Shown piece after piece: positions 1-5,737 of a DNA stretch of 8,307 bases. The DNA lies in NCBI GenBank assembly GCA_002422995.1, contig DIUK01000111.1:1-8307 (forward strand), given 5' to 3'. Origin of the DNA: Rhodocyclaceae bacterium UBA6160 (GTDB lineage Bacteria; Pseudomonadota; Gammaproteobacteria; Burkholderiales; Rhodocyclaceae). A program made the translations under genes and the position numbers. The notes beneath the pieces are model-generated. The model ran no database searches, was not told the origin of the DNA, and saw nothing but the letters and a program-made list of their open reading frames with translations. Within the stretch, counting starts at the first letter, position 1; each line of letters opens with the position of its first letter.

Positions 1-1
1 C

Positions 2-10
2 TGTGGATAA
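2..10 (-). promoter_or_regulatory. DnaA box (perfect consensus)
   Basis: The plus strand reads TGTGGATAA, the reverse complement of TTATCCACA, which fits the DnaA box consensus TTATNCACA at every position. It sits in the spacer beyond the 3' end of dnaA. As it is at the window edge, a cluster could continue to the left. DnaA binding here is inferred from the match alone. Confidence 0.7.
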
Positions 11-136
11 GTTGAAAATAATGAATTATTTCAGTTTTCTAGCGGTAAAAAATAGTTGTTAATAAACCACGAATAGTTTTGTTAAGTTTTGTGGGTTAAT
101 TTTATGAAATCTAATTTTAGTAAGTTTACGCACAAT

Positions 137-145
137 GTATCCACA
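137..145 (+). promoter_or_regulatory. DnaA box, one mismatch
   Basis: GTATCCACA differs from TTATCCACA only at the first base. It lies about 20 bases beyond the dnaA stop codon and in the opposite orientation to the perfect box at 2-10. It is likely a weaker DnaA site; a single near-match in AT-rich DNA could be chance, but its company with 2-10 makes that less likely. Confidence 0.45.
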
Positions 146-163
146 CGTAATTTAAGTCATTTT

Positions 164-1534
164 TTAGGTTTTAAGGGTTTGTAGTAATACTTGTAAATGA
201 TTATTGATTTCCTGATTATTCAGTTTTGATTCACTAATTGTTCGACACGCATGAATTACTGTTGTGTGATCTCGGCCACCAAAAAAGTCGCCAATTTCAG
301 GCAAGCTATGTGCAGTTAATTCTCGGGCTAACCACATAGCAATTTGCCGTGGCCGAGCTATCGCACGGGTTCTTTTTTTAGAATGCAACTCTGTTACTTT
401 TATTTTATAAAAATCAGATACTATTTTTTGTATTTGGTCTAATGAAATCTGCCGATTGGTTGAATTAATAATGTCTCTTAATGCATCTTTTGCTACTTCT
501 AAAGTAATTTCTTTACCATGAAATCCCGCATAAGCAATTACTCTATTTAAAGCACCTTCTAATTCCCGTACATTTGAGCGTAAATTTTTCGCTATTAAAA
601 AACAAACATCATCAGAAATATTAATATTCTCGACCGCTGCTTTTTTCTTGAGAATCGCTATGCGCATTTCAAGTTCAGGTGGGTCAATGGTAACGGTTAA
701 ACCCCAGTCAAATCTTGATATTAATCGTTCTTCTAAACCCTGAACATCTTTTGGGTAAGTATCTGATGTGATGATAATTTGCTTTTTTGCTTCAATTAAG
801 GCATTAAAAGCATAGAAAAATTCTTCTTGAGTTCTATCTTTCCGATTAAAAAACTGAATATCGTCGATCAATAATAAATCTAAAGACCGATAATACTGCT
901 TGAAACTATCCCGGCTATTTTGCTGAAAAGCGCGAACCATATCTGAAAAATAGTCTTCAGCATGGACGTAACGGATTTCTAAAGCTGGATTGCTAGCGTA
1001 AATCGCGTTACCTATTGCGTGAACTAAATGGGTTTTTCCTAAGCCTACGCCACCATATATAAAAAGTGGGTTATAGGATGTTCCGGGATTCATGGCAACT
1101 TGGTGTGCTGCTGCACGGGCAAGGTCGTTGGCACGGCCAGTGACTAATGTTTCAAATGTAAAATCTTGATTTAAATGAGTTTTAGAATAATTATTCTCAA
1201 TAAATTTATCTTTTTTACCGAACTCCTGTGAAGGTGGAACGGCTTTCTCTCCTATTTCTGGTTTAGTTTGCTCAGTTATGGAAGGAATGACATCTTCAAC
1301 AGAGAGTTCTACGCTAATGGGGTAAGAGAAAAATTCGTTCCCTAATGCTTCAATCTGGGCTAAATAACGCTCACGAACCCATTGCAAAATAAAACGGTTT
1401 GGGGCGATTAAATGGAATTTTTTACTTTCAGCACCACTAACTTCAAGGCGCAAGCCTTTAATCCATGTATTGAATTGTTGTGTGGGTAGCTCTTGTTCGA
1501 ACCAATTTAAGCAAGTAGCCCAAAAATCACGCAT
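164..1534 (-). CDS. dnaA: Chromosomal replication initiator protein DnaA
   Basis: AAA+ ATPase that binds DnaA boxes at oriC, melts the origin and loads the DnaB helicase; it also acts as a transcription factor. The 456-residue product is of normal length. Domain I (about 1-80) starts with the typical FW motif and is followed by a short variable linker (about 85-120). The AAA+ core has Walker A GGVGLGKT (161-168), Walker B LLIDDIQF (221-228), sensor 1 around IITSD (254-258), the arginine finger in ERLISRF (Arg274) and sensor 2 in NVRELEGALNR (321-331, Arg323). Domain IV carries the DNA-binding signature GGRDHTTVIHACR (419-431). The ATG start is chosen because it begins the conserved N-terminus, although no Shine-Dalgarno sequence is seen upstream. 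The gene is transcribed away from rpmH, and its sampled GC content (about 30-43% in most lines) is lower than that of the plus-strand genes. Confidence 0.98.
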   Translation of the reverse strand: MRDFWATCLNWFEQELPTQQFNTWIKGLRLEVSGAESKKFHLIAPNRFILQWVRERYLAQIEALGNEFFSYPISVELSVEDVIPSITEQTKPEIGEKAVPPSQEFGKKDKFIENNYSKTHLNQDFTFETLVTGRANDLARAAAHQVAMNPGTSYNPLFIYGGVGLGKTHLVHAIGNAIYASNPALEIRYVHAEDYFSDMVRAFQQNSRDSFKQYYRSLDLLLIDDIQFFNRKDRTQEEFFYAFNALIEAKKQIIITSDTYPKDVQGLEERLISRFDWGLTVTIDPPELEMRIAILKKKAAVENINISDDVCFLIAKNLRSNVRELEGALNRVIAYAGFHGKEITLEVAKDALRDIINSTNRQISLDQIQKIVSDFYKIKVTELHSKKRTRAIARPRQIAMWLARELTAHSLPEIGDFFGGRDHTTVIHACRTISESKLNNQEINNHLQVLLQTLKT

Positions 1535-1572
1535 TGATATTGAAAGAAAAATAGAAACAATAAATAAGAGGC

Positions 1573-1581
1573 TGTGAATAT
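1573..1581 (-). promoter_or_regulatory. DnaA box, one mismatch
   Basis: The plus strand reads TGTGAATAT, the reverse complement of ATATTCACA, which differs from TTATNCACA only at the first base. It lies about 40 bases upstream of the dnaA start codon, where bound DnaA could contribute to autoregulation of dnaA. That role is inferred. Confidence 0.4.
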
Positions 1582-1621
1582 GAGGTAGTGCGGTTAAGTT
1601 AGCCTAATAAAACAATAAAAG

Positions 1622-1634
1622 GTTTTTGAAAAAC
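1622..1634. repeat. AT-rich inverted repeat in the dnaA/rpmH spacer
   Basis: GTTTTT and AAAAAC flank a single central G, giving a 13-base palindrome. A second inverted repeat, ACAATT (1635-1640) and AATTGT (1649-1654) around an 8-base GC-richer spacer, follows directly. The pair lies between the two DnaA boxes of the spacer. It could mark an easily melted segment, a protein site or chance in AT-rich DNA; nothing here decides which. Confidence 0.35.
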
Positions 1635-1671
1635 ACAATTTGACGGCGAATTGTAGCTGTTTTGATTAGAG

Positions 1672-1680
1672 TTATCCACA
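1672..1680 (+). promoter_or_regulatory. DnaA box (perfect consensus)
   Basis: TTATCCACA matches the strong DnaA box exactly. It is the only perfect box in the divergent spacer and ends 30 bases before the -35 element of the rpmH promoter. It is the main sequence support for placing oriC, or a DnaA-responsive control site, between dnaA and rpmH. Confidence 0.75.
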
Positions 1681-1710
1681 GATAGTTAACGGCTGAATTC
1701 CTTGATTTAC

Positions 1711-1739
1711 TTGACAAAGCACCGATAAGATGTTAAAAT
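1711..1739 (+). promoter_or_regulatory. Sigma70-type promoter for rpmH-rnpA-yidD(-yidC)
   Basis: A perfect -35 TTGACA (1711-1716) is followed by a 17-base spacer and a -10 TAAAAT (1734-1739, one mismatch to TATAAT). Transcription would start near 1746, leaving a leader of roughly 25 bases before the rpmH ATG. This strength suits a ribosomal protein gene. As no other equally good promoter is evident before yidC, it probably drives rpmH through at least yidD and likely yidC. Confidence 0.75.
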
Positions 1740-1758
1740 TACTGGTTTTTATTTGTTC

Positions 1759-1762
1759 GGAG
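1759..1762 (+). promoter_or_regulatory. Ribosome binding site of rpmH
   Basis: GGAG lies 9 bases before the rpmH ATG, within the normal spacing range for a Shine-Dalgarno sequence. It supports the start at 1772. Confidence 0.7.
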
Positions 1763-1771
1763 TTTTATATT

Positions 1772-1906
1772 ATGAAGCGTACTTACCAGCCCTCCGTTGT
1801 TCGCCGTAAGCGTACCCATGGTTTTCTTGTTCGGATGCGCACCCGTGGTGGCCGTGCTGTTATTCGCGCGCGTCGCGCTAAAGGTCGTCATAGTTTAGCT
1901 GTTTGA
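1772..1906 (+). CDS. rpmH: 50S ribosomal protein L34
   Basis: Small, very basic protein of the large ribosomal subunit. The 44-residue product starts MKRTYQPSVVRRKRTHGF and goes on through the conserved MRTRGGRAVI to the Arg/Lys-rich tail ending HSLAV; length and sequence are those of bacterial L34. It has a GGAG ribosome binding site and a strong sigma70-type promoter just upstream. Its stop codon overlaps the TTG start of rnpA, the usual L34/RNase P protein pairing, which allows coupled translation while keeping RnpA at a lower level than L34. Confidence 0.98.
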   Translation: MKRTYQPSVVRRKRTHGFLVRMRTRGGRAVIRARRAKGRHSLAV

Positions 1907-2307
1907 TTTCTCGCACACCTTACTGCTTTCGTTCTAGTCAACGCTTACATCGTCCGCAAGAGTTTGCGCGTGTTTTTTCAGCGCGAAAAATGTTTCGTGG
2001 TGAAAGGGGAACGGGGTTTGTATTACATTTTTGCTCGCGTGAGGATGTTATTTTTCCTCGGATGGGAATTGTTGTTCCTAAAAAACTGGTTAAGCGTGCA
2101 ACTGAAAGAAATGCCATTAAACGACAGGGGCGTGAAGCTTTTCGTTTAATGGCAGCTAGTTTGCCTCGTGGCGACCTTGTTTTGCGCGTTATTGCCCCTT
2201 TAGGGGAGTTGGGTGATGGAAAAGGTCATCCTATTCAAAAAAGTTTGCTGCATCGGGGTTGGAGAATGCAGATTAATGCGTTATTTGATCAGTTGGTCTC
2301 GTCATGA
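1903..2307 (+). CDS. rnpA: Ribonuclease P protein component
   Basis: Protein subunit of RNase P, which with the catalytic RNA (rnpB, not here) removes the 5' leader of pre-tRNAs. The 134-residue product is slightly longer than the usual 110-125. It has the conserved N-terminal pattern RLHRPQEFARVF (14-25), the basic RNR-type helix ERNAIKRQGRE (68-78) and the strand DLVLRVIAP (91-99). A TTG start at 1903 is chosen: the frame is closed by a stop at 1891-1893, no ATG or GTG lies before the conserved N-terminus, and the first internal ATG (codon 30) would remove the RL...F..VF motif. The TTG overlaps the rpmH stop by 4 bases and no clear Shine-Dalgarno is seen, so translation is likely coupled to rpmH. 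The stop overlaps the yidD ATG by 4 bases. Confidence 0.93.
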   Translation: MISRTPYCFRSSQRLHRPQEFARVFSARKMFRGERGTGFVLHFCSREDVIFPRMGIVVPKKLVKRATERNAIKRQGREAFRLMAASLPRGDLVLRVIAPLGELGDGKGHPIQKSLLHRGWRMQINALFDQLVSS

Positions 2308-2525
2308 GTACTTGGTTGGTTAGGTTTTTTCTGTTTTTTGTTCATCTTTATCAGTGGACGATAAGTCCGCTTCTTGGTAAGCATTGTCGTTTCGAGCCGA
2401 GTTGTTCTCATTACGCCATTGCCGCCCTTCAAAAAAAAGGCTTACTCATTGGTATCTGGTTGACAGTGCGCCGGGTGTGTCGTTGCCATCCCTGGCATCC
2501 TGGTGGTTATGATCCTGTCCCTTAA
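2304..2525 (+). CDS. yidD: Membrane protein insertion efficiency factor YidD
   Basis: Small, membrane-associated, cysteine-containing protein that assists YidC-dependent insertion of inner membrane proteins. The 73-residue product has a hydrophobic, probably amphipathic N-terminus (about 4-24), the family core YQWTISPLLGKHCRFEPSCS (16-35), and the C-terminal RRVCRCHPWHPGGYDPVP (56-73). The four conserved cysteines are at 28, 34, 59 and 61. Length is normal, with a short tail. The ATG overlaps the rnpA TGA as ATGA, and no Shine-Dalgarno is obvious, which suggests translational coupling. yidC follows after 37 bases, matching the functional link. Confidence 0.96.
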   Translation: MSTWLVRFFLFFVHLYQWTISPLLGKHCRFEPSCSHYAIAALQKKGLLIGIWLTVRRVCRCHPWHPGGYDPVP

Positions 2526-2562
2526 GTCTTAATTTGTTTTATGTTTTTTAGCTGAGAATGTT

Positions 2563-4206
2563 ATGGATAACCGACGATTGATTTTGCTCCTGGTGTTTAG
2601 TTTTTCTCTGGTGATGCTTTGGGATGGTTGGCAAAAACATAACGCCCCTGCTACTCAGTTAGCTAGTGCGGTAAAGCAAATAGGTGATACACCGCAACCC
2701 AGTATGCCAAGTCTGGCGGGTGTGCACAATCCCTCTGCGCCAGGTTTGCCTGTAGTCACTTCTAATGGCAATGCAACACCTGTGAATCCAGCGGTTAAAC
2801 CACAAACGATTAAAGTTGAAACGGATTTGTTGGTTGTTGAGATTTCAACGTTGGGTGGAGATATTGTTCAGCTAGATTTAAAGAAGCACCATTCTTCTGC
2901 CGACAAAAAGCGCGCATTTACCTTGTTTGAGGAACAGGGTCGGCATACCTATATGGCGCAATCCGGCTTGATTGGTGAAGGTCTCCCCAATCACCGCAGT
3001 TTGTGGCGTGTTGTAAGTACATCGTTTACTTTGCCAACTGATAAAAATGAATTAGTTGTTCAGTTATCTTCTGACTTACCAACAGGTGGGACGATAGTAA
3101 AGACTTACATTTTTCATCGCGGCAGCTACCAGATTGATATTCAGCACACAGGTTTGCCCAAGGCTGGGTTTGCTTATTATCAGTTTACGCGGGATGGTAA
3201 GTCGGTTGAAGAGCAAAGCAATCCGATGATGGTGGGCTCATCAAGTTTTACCGGTCCTGCGGTATATACAGATGCAGAGAAGTTTCAAAAAGTTACTTTC
3301 GAAAAAATCAAAGATAACGAAGCAAAATTTGTTTCCAAGGCAGATAACGGCTGGCTAGCAATGATTCAGCATTATTTTGTTGCTGCCTGGCTTCCTCCGG
3401 GAACTGTTGCGCGTGAGTTTTATATGCGTGCGCTGGATAATAATCTTTATTCTGTAGGGGTTATTCTACCTACGAGTGCTGATGGAAAAAGCGCTATTTC
3501 CCTTTATGCCGGGCCACAAGAAATTAAAAATCTAAAACTCATTGCGCCCGGATTGGATCTCGTTGTGGATTATGGTTGGCTAACGGTGATCGCAGCACCA
3601 TTATTTTGGGTGTTGAGTGTAATTCATGGTTTGGTAGGGAATTGGGGTTGGGCTATTATTTTGCTGACGGTCTTGATCAAGCTTGCATTTTTCCCCCTGT
3701 CTGCAGCGAGCTATAAGTCTATGGCCAAGATGCGCTTGGTTACGCCTAAGTTGGTCAAGCTGAAAGAAACTTATGCGGACGACAGGATGCGGTTGAATCA
3801 GGAAATGATGGCGCTCTACAAAAAAGAGAATATCAATCCTTTGGGTGGTTGCTTGCCAGTGTTAATCCAAATCCCCGTGTTTATCGCTTTGTATTGGGTG
3901 TTGCTGGGTACGGTTGAAATGCGTAATGCGCCCTGGATTGGTTGGATTCAAGATTTGTCAGCAAAGGACCCTTACTATATTTTGCCTTTACTCATGGGTG
4001 TGTCGATGTTTATTCAGACAAAGCTGAATCCTGCGCCTCCGGATCCTTTACAGGCAAAGGTGATGCTGATGATGCCTATCGTCTTTACCGCAATGTTTTT
4101 GTTCTTTCCTGCTGGCTTGGTGTTGTACTGGACTGTGAATAACGTGTTATCGATCGCCCAGCAGTGGAAAATTACCCGCACGATTGAGTTAGCAAGTAAG
4201 GCTTAA
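2563..4206 (+). CDS. yidC: Membrane protein insertase YidC
   Basis: Inner membrane insertase/chaperone of the YidC/Oxa1/Alb3 family, acting alone or with SecYEG. The 547-residue product is of Gram-negative type: an N-terminal membrane anchor (about 5-20), a large periplasmic domain (about 22-335) and a conserved C-terminal core. The core has a membrane segment ending VLIKLAFFPL (370-379), the cytoplasmic coiled-coil region after SYKSMAKMR, NPLGGCLPVLIQIPVFIALY (from about 425) as the next membrane segment, and two further hydrophobic regions (about 472-488 and 502-535). Lys373 sits at the hydrophilic-groove position of E. coli Arg366; it keeps the charge and is usual in betaproteobacteria. 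A weak GAG lies 6 bases before the ATG. It probably shares the rpmH transcript. Confidence 0.98.
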   Translation: MDNRRLILLLVFSFSLVMLWDGWQKHNAPATQLASAVKQIGDTPQPSMPSLAGVHNPSAPGLPVVTSNGNATPVNPAVKPQTIKVETDLLVVEISTLGGDIVQLDLKKHHSSADKKRAFTLFEEQGRHTYMAQSGLIGEGLPNHRSLWRVVSTSFTLPTDKNELVVQLSSDLPTGGTIVKTYIFHRGSYQIDIQHTGLPKAGFAYYQFTRDGKSVEEQSNPMMVGSSSFTGPAVYTDAEKFQKVTFEKIKDNEAKFVSKADNGWLAMIQHYFVAAWLPPGTVAREFYMRALDNNLYSVGVILPTSADGKSAISLYAGPQEIKNLKLIAPGLDLVVDYGWLTVIAAPLFWVLSVIHGLVGNWGWAIILLTVLIKLAFFPLSAASYKSMAKMRLVTPKLVKLKETYADDRMRLNQEMMALYKKENINPLGGCLPVLIQIPVFIALYWVLLGTVEMRNAPWIGWIQDLSAKDPYYILPLLMGVSMFIQTKLNPAPPDPLQAKVMLMMPIVFTAMFLFFPAGLVLYWTVNNVLSIAQQWKITRTIELASKA

Positions 4207-4263
4207 TAGGCATTAGTCAAGGTAATCTGGTCTTGGCTGCCAATATCATGACGTGAGGCTTGC

Positions 4264-5610
4264 ATGGCGAGTATTGCACCGGACGTGATTGTTGCGATTG
4301 CGACAGCACCGGGTAGAGGTGGTATTGGTGTGGTGCGCGTTTCTGGGCGGGACTTATTGCCATTTGCGCACGCCTTATGTAATAAAACACCTGAACCACG
4401 CCGTGTCACCATGGCCGACTTTTTGGATGAAAAGGGGTCGGTGATTGATCGCGGGATTGTGCTGTTTTTTTCGGCGCCGCACTCATTTACGGGTGAGGAC
4501 GTGATCGAGTTACAAGGTCATGGCGGTCCTGTGGTGATGCAGCTATTGCTTGAGCGTTGCATCACACTGGGCGCACGGATTGCGAATCCTGGAGAGTTTA
4601 CTCAGCGCGCCTTTTTGAACGACAAGCTGGATTTAGCGCAAGCTGAAGCGGTGGCTGATCTTATTGATGCCAGTACGGCCGCCGCTGCGCGTTCAGCGTT
4701 GCGTTCTTTGTCGGGTGTTTTTTCGCGGGAAATCGATCAGCTTGTTCAGCGACTCATTACCTTGCGGATGCTGATTGAAGCAACGCTAGACTTTCCTGAA
4801 GAAGAAATTGATTTGATTCAGCAGACAGATGTGGCGAATCGACTGCAGCAGTTTCAACACGATTTGGATAGTCTGCTAGCGAGGTCTCGGGCAGGGAGTA
4901 TGTTGCGTACGGGTTTGCAGGTTGTTTTAACGGGCTTACCCAATGTAGGTAAATCTTCTTTGCTGAATTGCCTGTCCGGTGAAGATCGTGCAATTGTGAC
5001 TGAGCATGCTGGGACGACCCGCGATGTCTTGCGTGAGATGATACAAATTGATGGTATTCCTTTGCATATCATTGATACTGCTGGCTTGCGGACGACAAAT
5101 GATCCGGTGGAGCAGATCGGGATCGATCGTGCATGGCAGGCGCTCGAAAAGGCGGATGTCATTTTGCAGTTAGTGGATGCGCGTACAAACATAACACTAG
5201 CGGATGAAGCTGTTATGGCGCGTTTGCCAAAGCAGGTTGAGCGATTGGTAATACAGAATAAAGCGGATTTAGCGGGTGAGAGGCCTCGGCGAATTGAGTG
5301 CGGGGGTAGAGTGCATCTCTATTTATCAGCACGTAGCGGCGAAGGGGTTGATTTGTTGAGGGCAGAATTGTTGCGCGTAGCAGGGTGGATAGGTGGGCAG
5401 GAAGATGTGGTGTTGGCAAGAGCTCGGCATATTGATGCTTTGCAGTGTGCGGCAGAAAAGTCGGCGCTGGCGAGACGGCGATTAGGGCAGGTTGAGTTAT
5501 GTGCTGAAGAACTGCGGTTAGCTCAAGCTGCTTTATCAAGCATCACAGGTGAATTTTCTGCCGATGACTTGTTAGGCGAGATATTTTCAAGGTTTTGTAT
5601 TGGTAAGTAA
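4264..5610 (+). CDS. mnmE: tRNA modification GTPase MnmE
   Basis: Also called TrmE. With MnmG it makes the 5-carboxymethylaminomethyl or aminomethyl group on U34 of tRNAs reading split codon boxes, using a tetrahydrofolate derivative, GTP and FAD. The 448-residue product is of normal length. The N-terminal folate-binding domain has RGGIGVVRVSG and FTGED (75-79); a helical domain follows GEFTQRAF (110-117). The inserted G domain has G1 GLPNVGKS (224-231), G2 GTTRD (250-254), G3 DTAG (271-274) with the family's catalytic-type Glu at 283, and G4 NKAD (332-335). The C-terminus is CIGK, whose cysteine is characteristic of the family. GAGG at 4255-4258, 5 bases before the ATG, fixes the start. It lies 57 bases after yidC and no terminator is seen between them. 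Confidence 0.98.
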   Translation: MASIAPDVIVAIATAPGRGGIGVVRVSGRDLLPFAHALCNKTPEPRRVTMADFLDEKGSVIDRGIVLFFSAPHSFTGEDVIELQGHGGPVVMQLLLERCITLGARIANPGEFTQRAFLNDKLDLAQAEAVADLIDASTAAAARSALRSLSGVFSREIDQLVQRLITLRMLIEATLDFPEEEIDLIQQTDVANRLQQFQHDLDSLLARSRAGSMLRTGLQVVLTGLPNVGKSSLLNCLSGEDRAIVTEHAGTTRDVLREMIQIDGIPLHIIDTAGLRTTNDPVEQIGIDRAWQALEKADVILQLVDARTNITLADEAVMARLPKQVERLVIQNKADLAGERPRRIECGGRVHLYLSARSGEGVDLLRAELLRVAGWIGGQEDVVLARARHIDALQCAAEKSALARRRLGQVELCAEELRLAQAALSSITGEFSADDLLGEIFSRFCIGK

Positions 5611-5614
5611 CCTA

Positions 5615-5630
5615 TGTTTCACGTGAAACA
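5615..5630. promoter_or_regulatory. parS: parS site 1 (ParB-binding centromere-like site)
   Basis: TGTTTCACGTGAAACA is an exact 16-bp match to the chromosomal parS consensus. Four more bases on each side (CCTA at 5611-5614 and TAGG at 5631-5634) extend it to a 24-bp perfect palindrome. It starts just after the mnmE stop. In ParABS systems ParB loads at parS and spreads, and ParA moves the origin region; parA begins at the end of this window. No T tract follows, so a terminator is unlikely. Confidence 0.93.
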
Positions 5631-5658
5631 TAGGCTGAAAATAAATAACCACTTAGAG

Positions 5659-5674
5659 TGTTTCACGTGAAACA
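5659..5674. promoter_or_regulatory. parS: parS site 2 (ParB-binding centromere-like site)
   Basis: A second exact copy of TGTTTCACGTGAAACA, with start-to-start distance of 44 bases from the first. Unlike site 1, its flanks (GAG to the left, AAT to the right) do not extend the palindrome. It lies 63 bases before the mnmG start, so ParB loaded here could affect mnmG expression; that effect is inferred. Confidence 0.93.
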
Positions 5675-5737
5675 AATCCAATTTTTATTTGTGTGTTGCG
5701 AGGCGTATCATAGCGACCTGCGTTTTGGATTGAGATT

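Larger units (their letters stand above)
1..163. other. AT-rich spacer downstream of dnaA (probable dnaA-dnaN intergenic region)
   Basis: No open frame of note is seen here. The stretch is clearly AT-rich and lies after the dnaA stop codon in the direction of dnaA transcription. It has a perfect DnaA box at its left edge (2-10), a one-mismatch box near dnaA (137-145), a weak two-mismatch match at 90-98 (TGTGGGTTA), and a direct repeat AGTTTTGT at 75-82 and 85-92. No convincing hairpin with a T tract is visible after dnaA, so dnaA is probably co-transcribed with the next gene to the left. That gene is inferred to be dnaN from the usual order; it is outside the window. The spacer may be longer than what is visible. 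Confidence 0.6.
1535..1771. other. Divergent dnaA/rpmH spacer, candidate oriC
   Basis: This 237-base non-coding region separates dnaA (leftward) from rpmH (rightward). It holds a perfect DnaA box (1672-1680), a one-mismatch box (1573-1581), an AT-rich run with inverted repeats around 1605-1663, an IHF-like sequence at 1695-1707 on the minus strand (one mismatch to WATCAANNNNTTR), and the rpmH promoter. The dnaA-rpmH spacer is the known site of oriC in several proteobacteria such as Pseudomonas. Genes run away from it on both sides, and by eye the plus strand changes from C-rich to G-rich across it, consistent with an origin. Only two box-like sequences are seen, fewer than in most mapped origins, so this could be only part of oriC or mainly a regulatory region. 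No clear dnaA promoter could be chosen. Confidence 0.55.

Noticed and set aside
1604..1638. dnaA promoter on the minus strand (for example TTTTCA with TATTAG, or TTGTGT with TATTGT)
   Set aside because: Several poor alternatives exist in this AT-rich stretch and none stands out in both hexamers and spacing.
1964..2149. 61-residue plus-strand open frame inside rnpA
   Set aside because: It lies wholly within rnpA in another frame, has no recognisable motif or ribosome binding site, and rnpA is clearly the real gene.
3942..4142. 66-residue plus-strand open frame inside yidC
   Set aside because: Overlaps the conserved membrane core of yidC in another frame; composition and lack of motifs mark it as a shadow.
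4203..4412. Minus-strand open frames across the yidC-mnmE junction
   Set aside because: They are antisense to the conserved mnmE 5' end, with no family features and no upstream signals.
4757..5539. Minus-strand open frames of 78-112 residues antisense to mnmE
   Set aside because: Long antisense frames here arise from the codon use of mnmE; the translations show no recognisable domain.
5611..5634. Rho-independent terminator after mnmE
   Set aside because: The palindrome is perfect but contains an exact parS core, has no loop of its own and is not followed by a T run.
5683..5711. Promoter for mnmG with -10 TATCAT (5706-5711)
   Set aside because: The -10 is fair, but the sequence 17 bases upstream (TTTTAT) does not resemble TTGACA, so the match is too weak to annotate.
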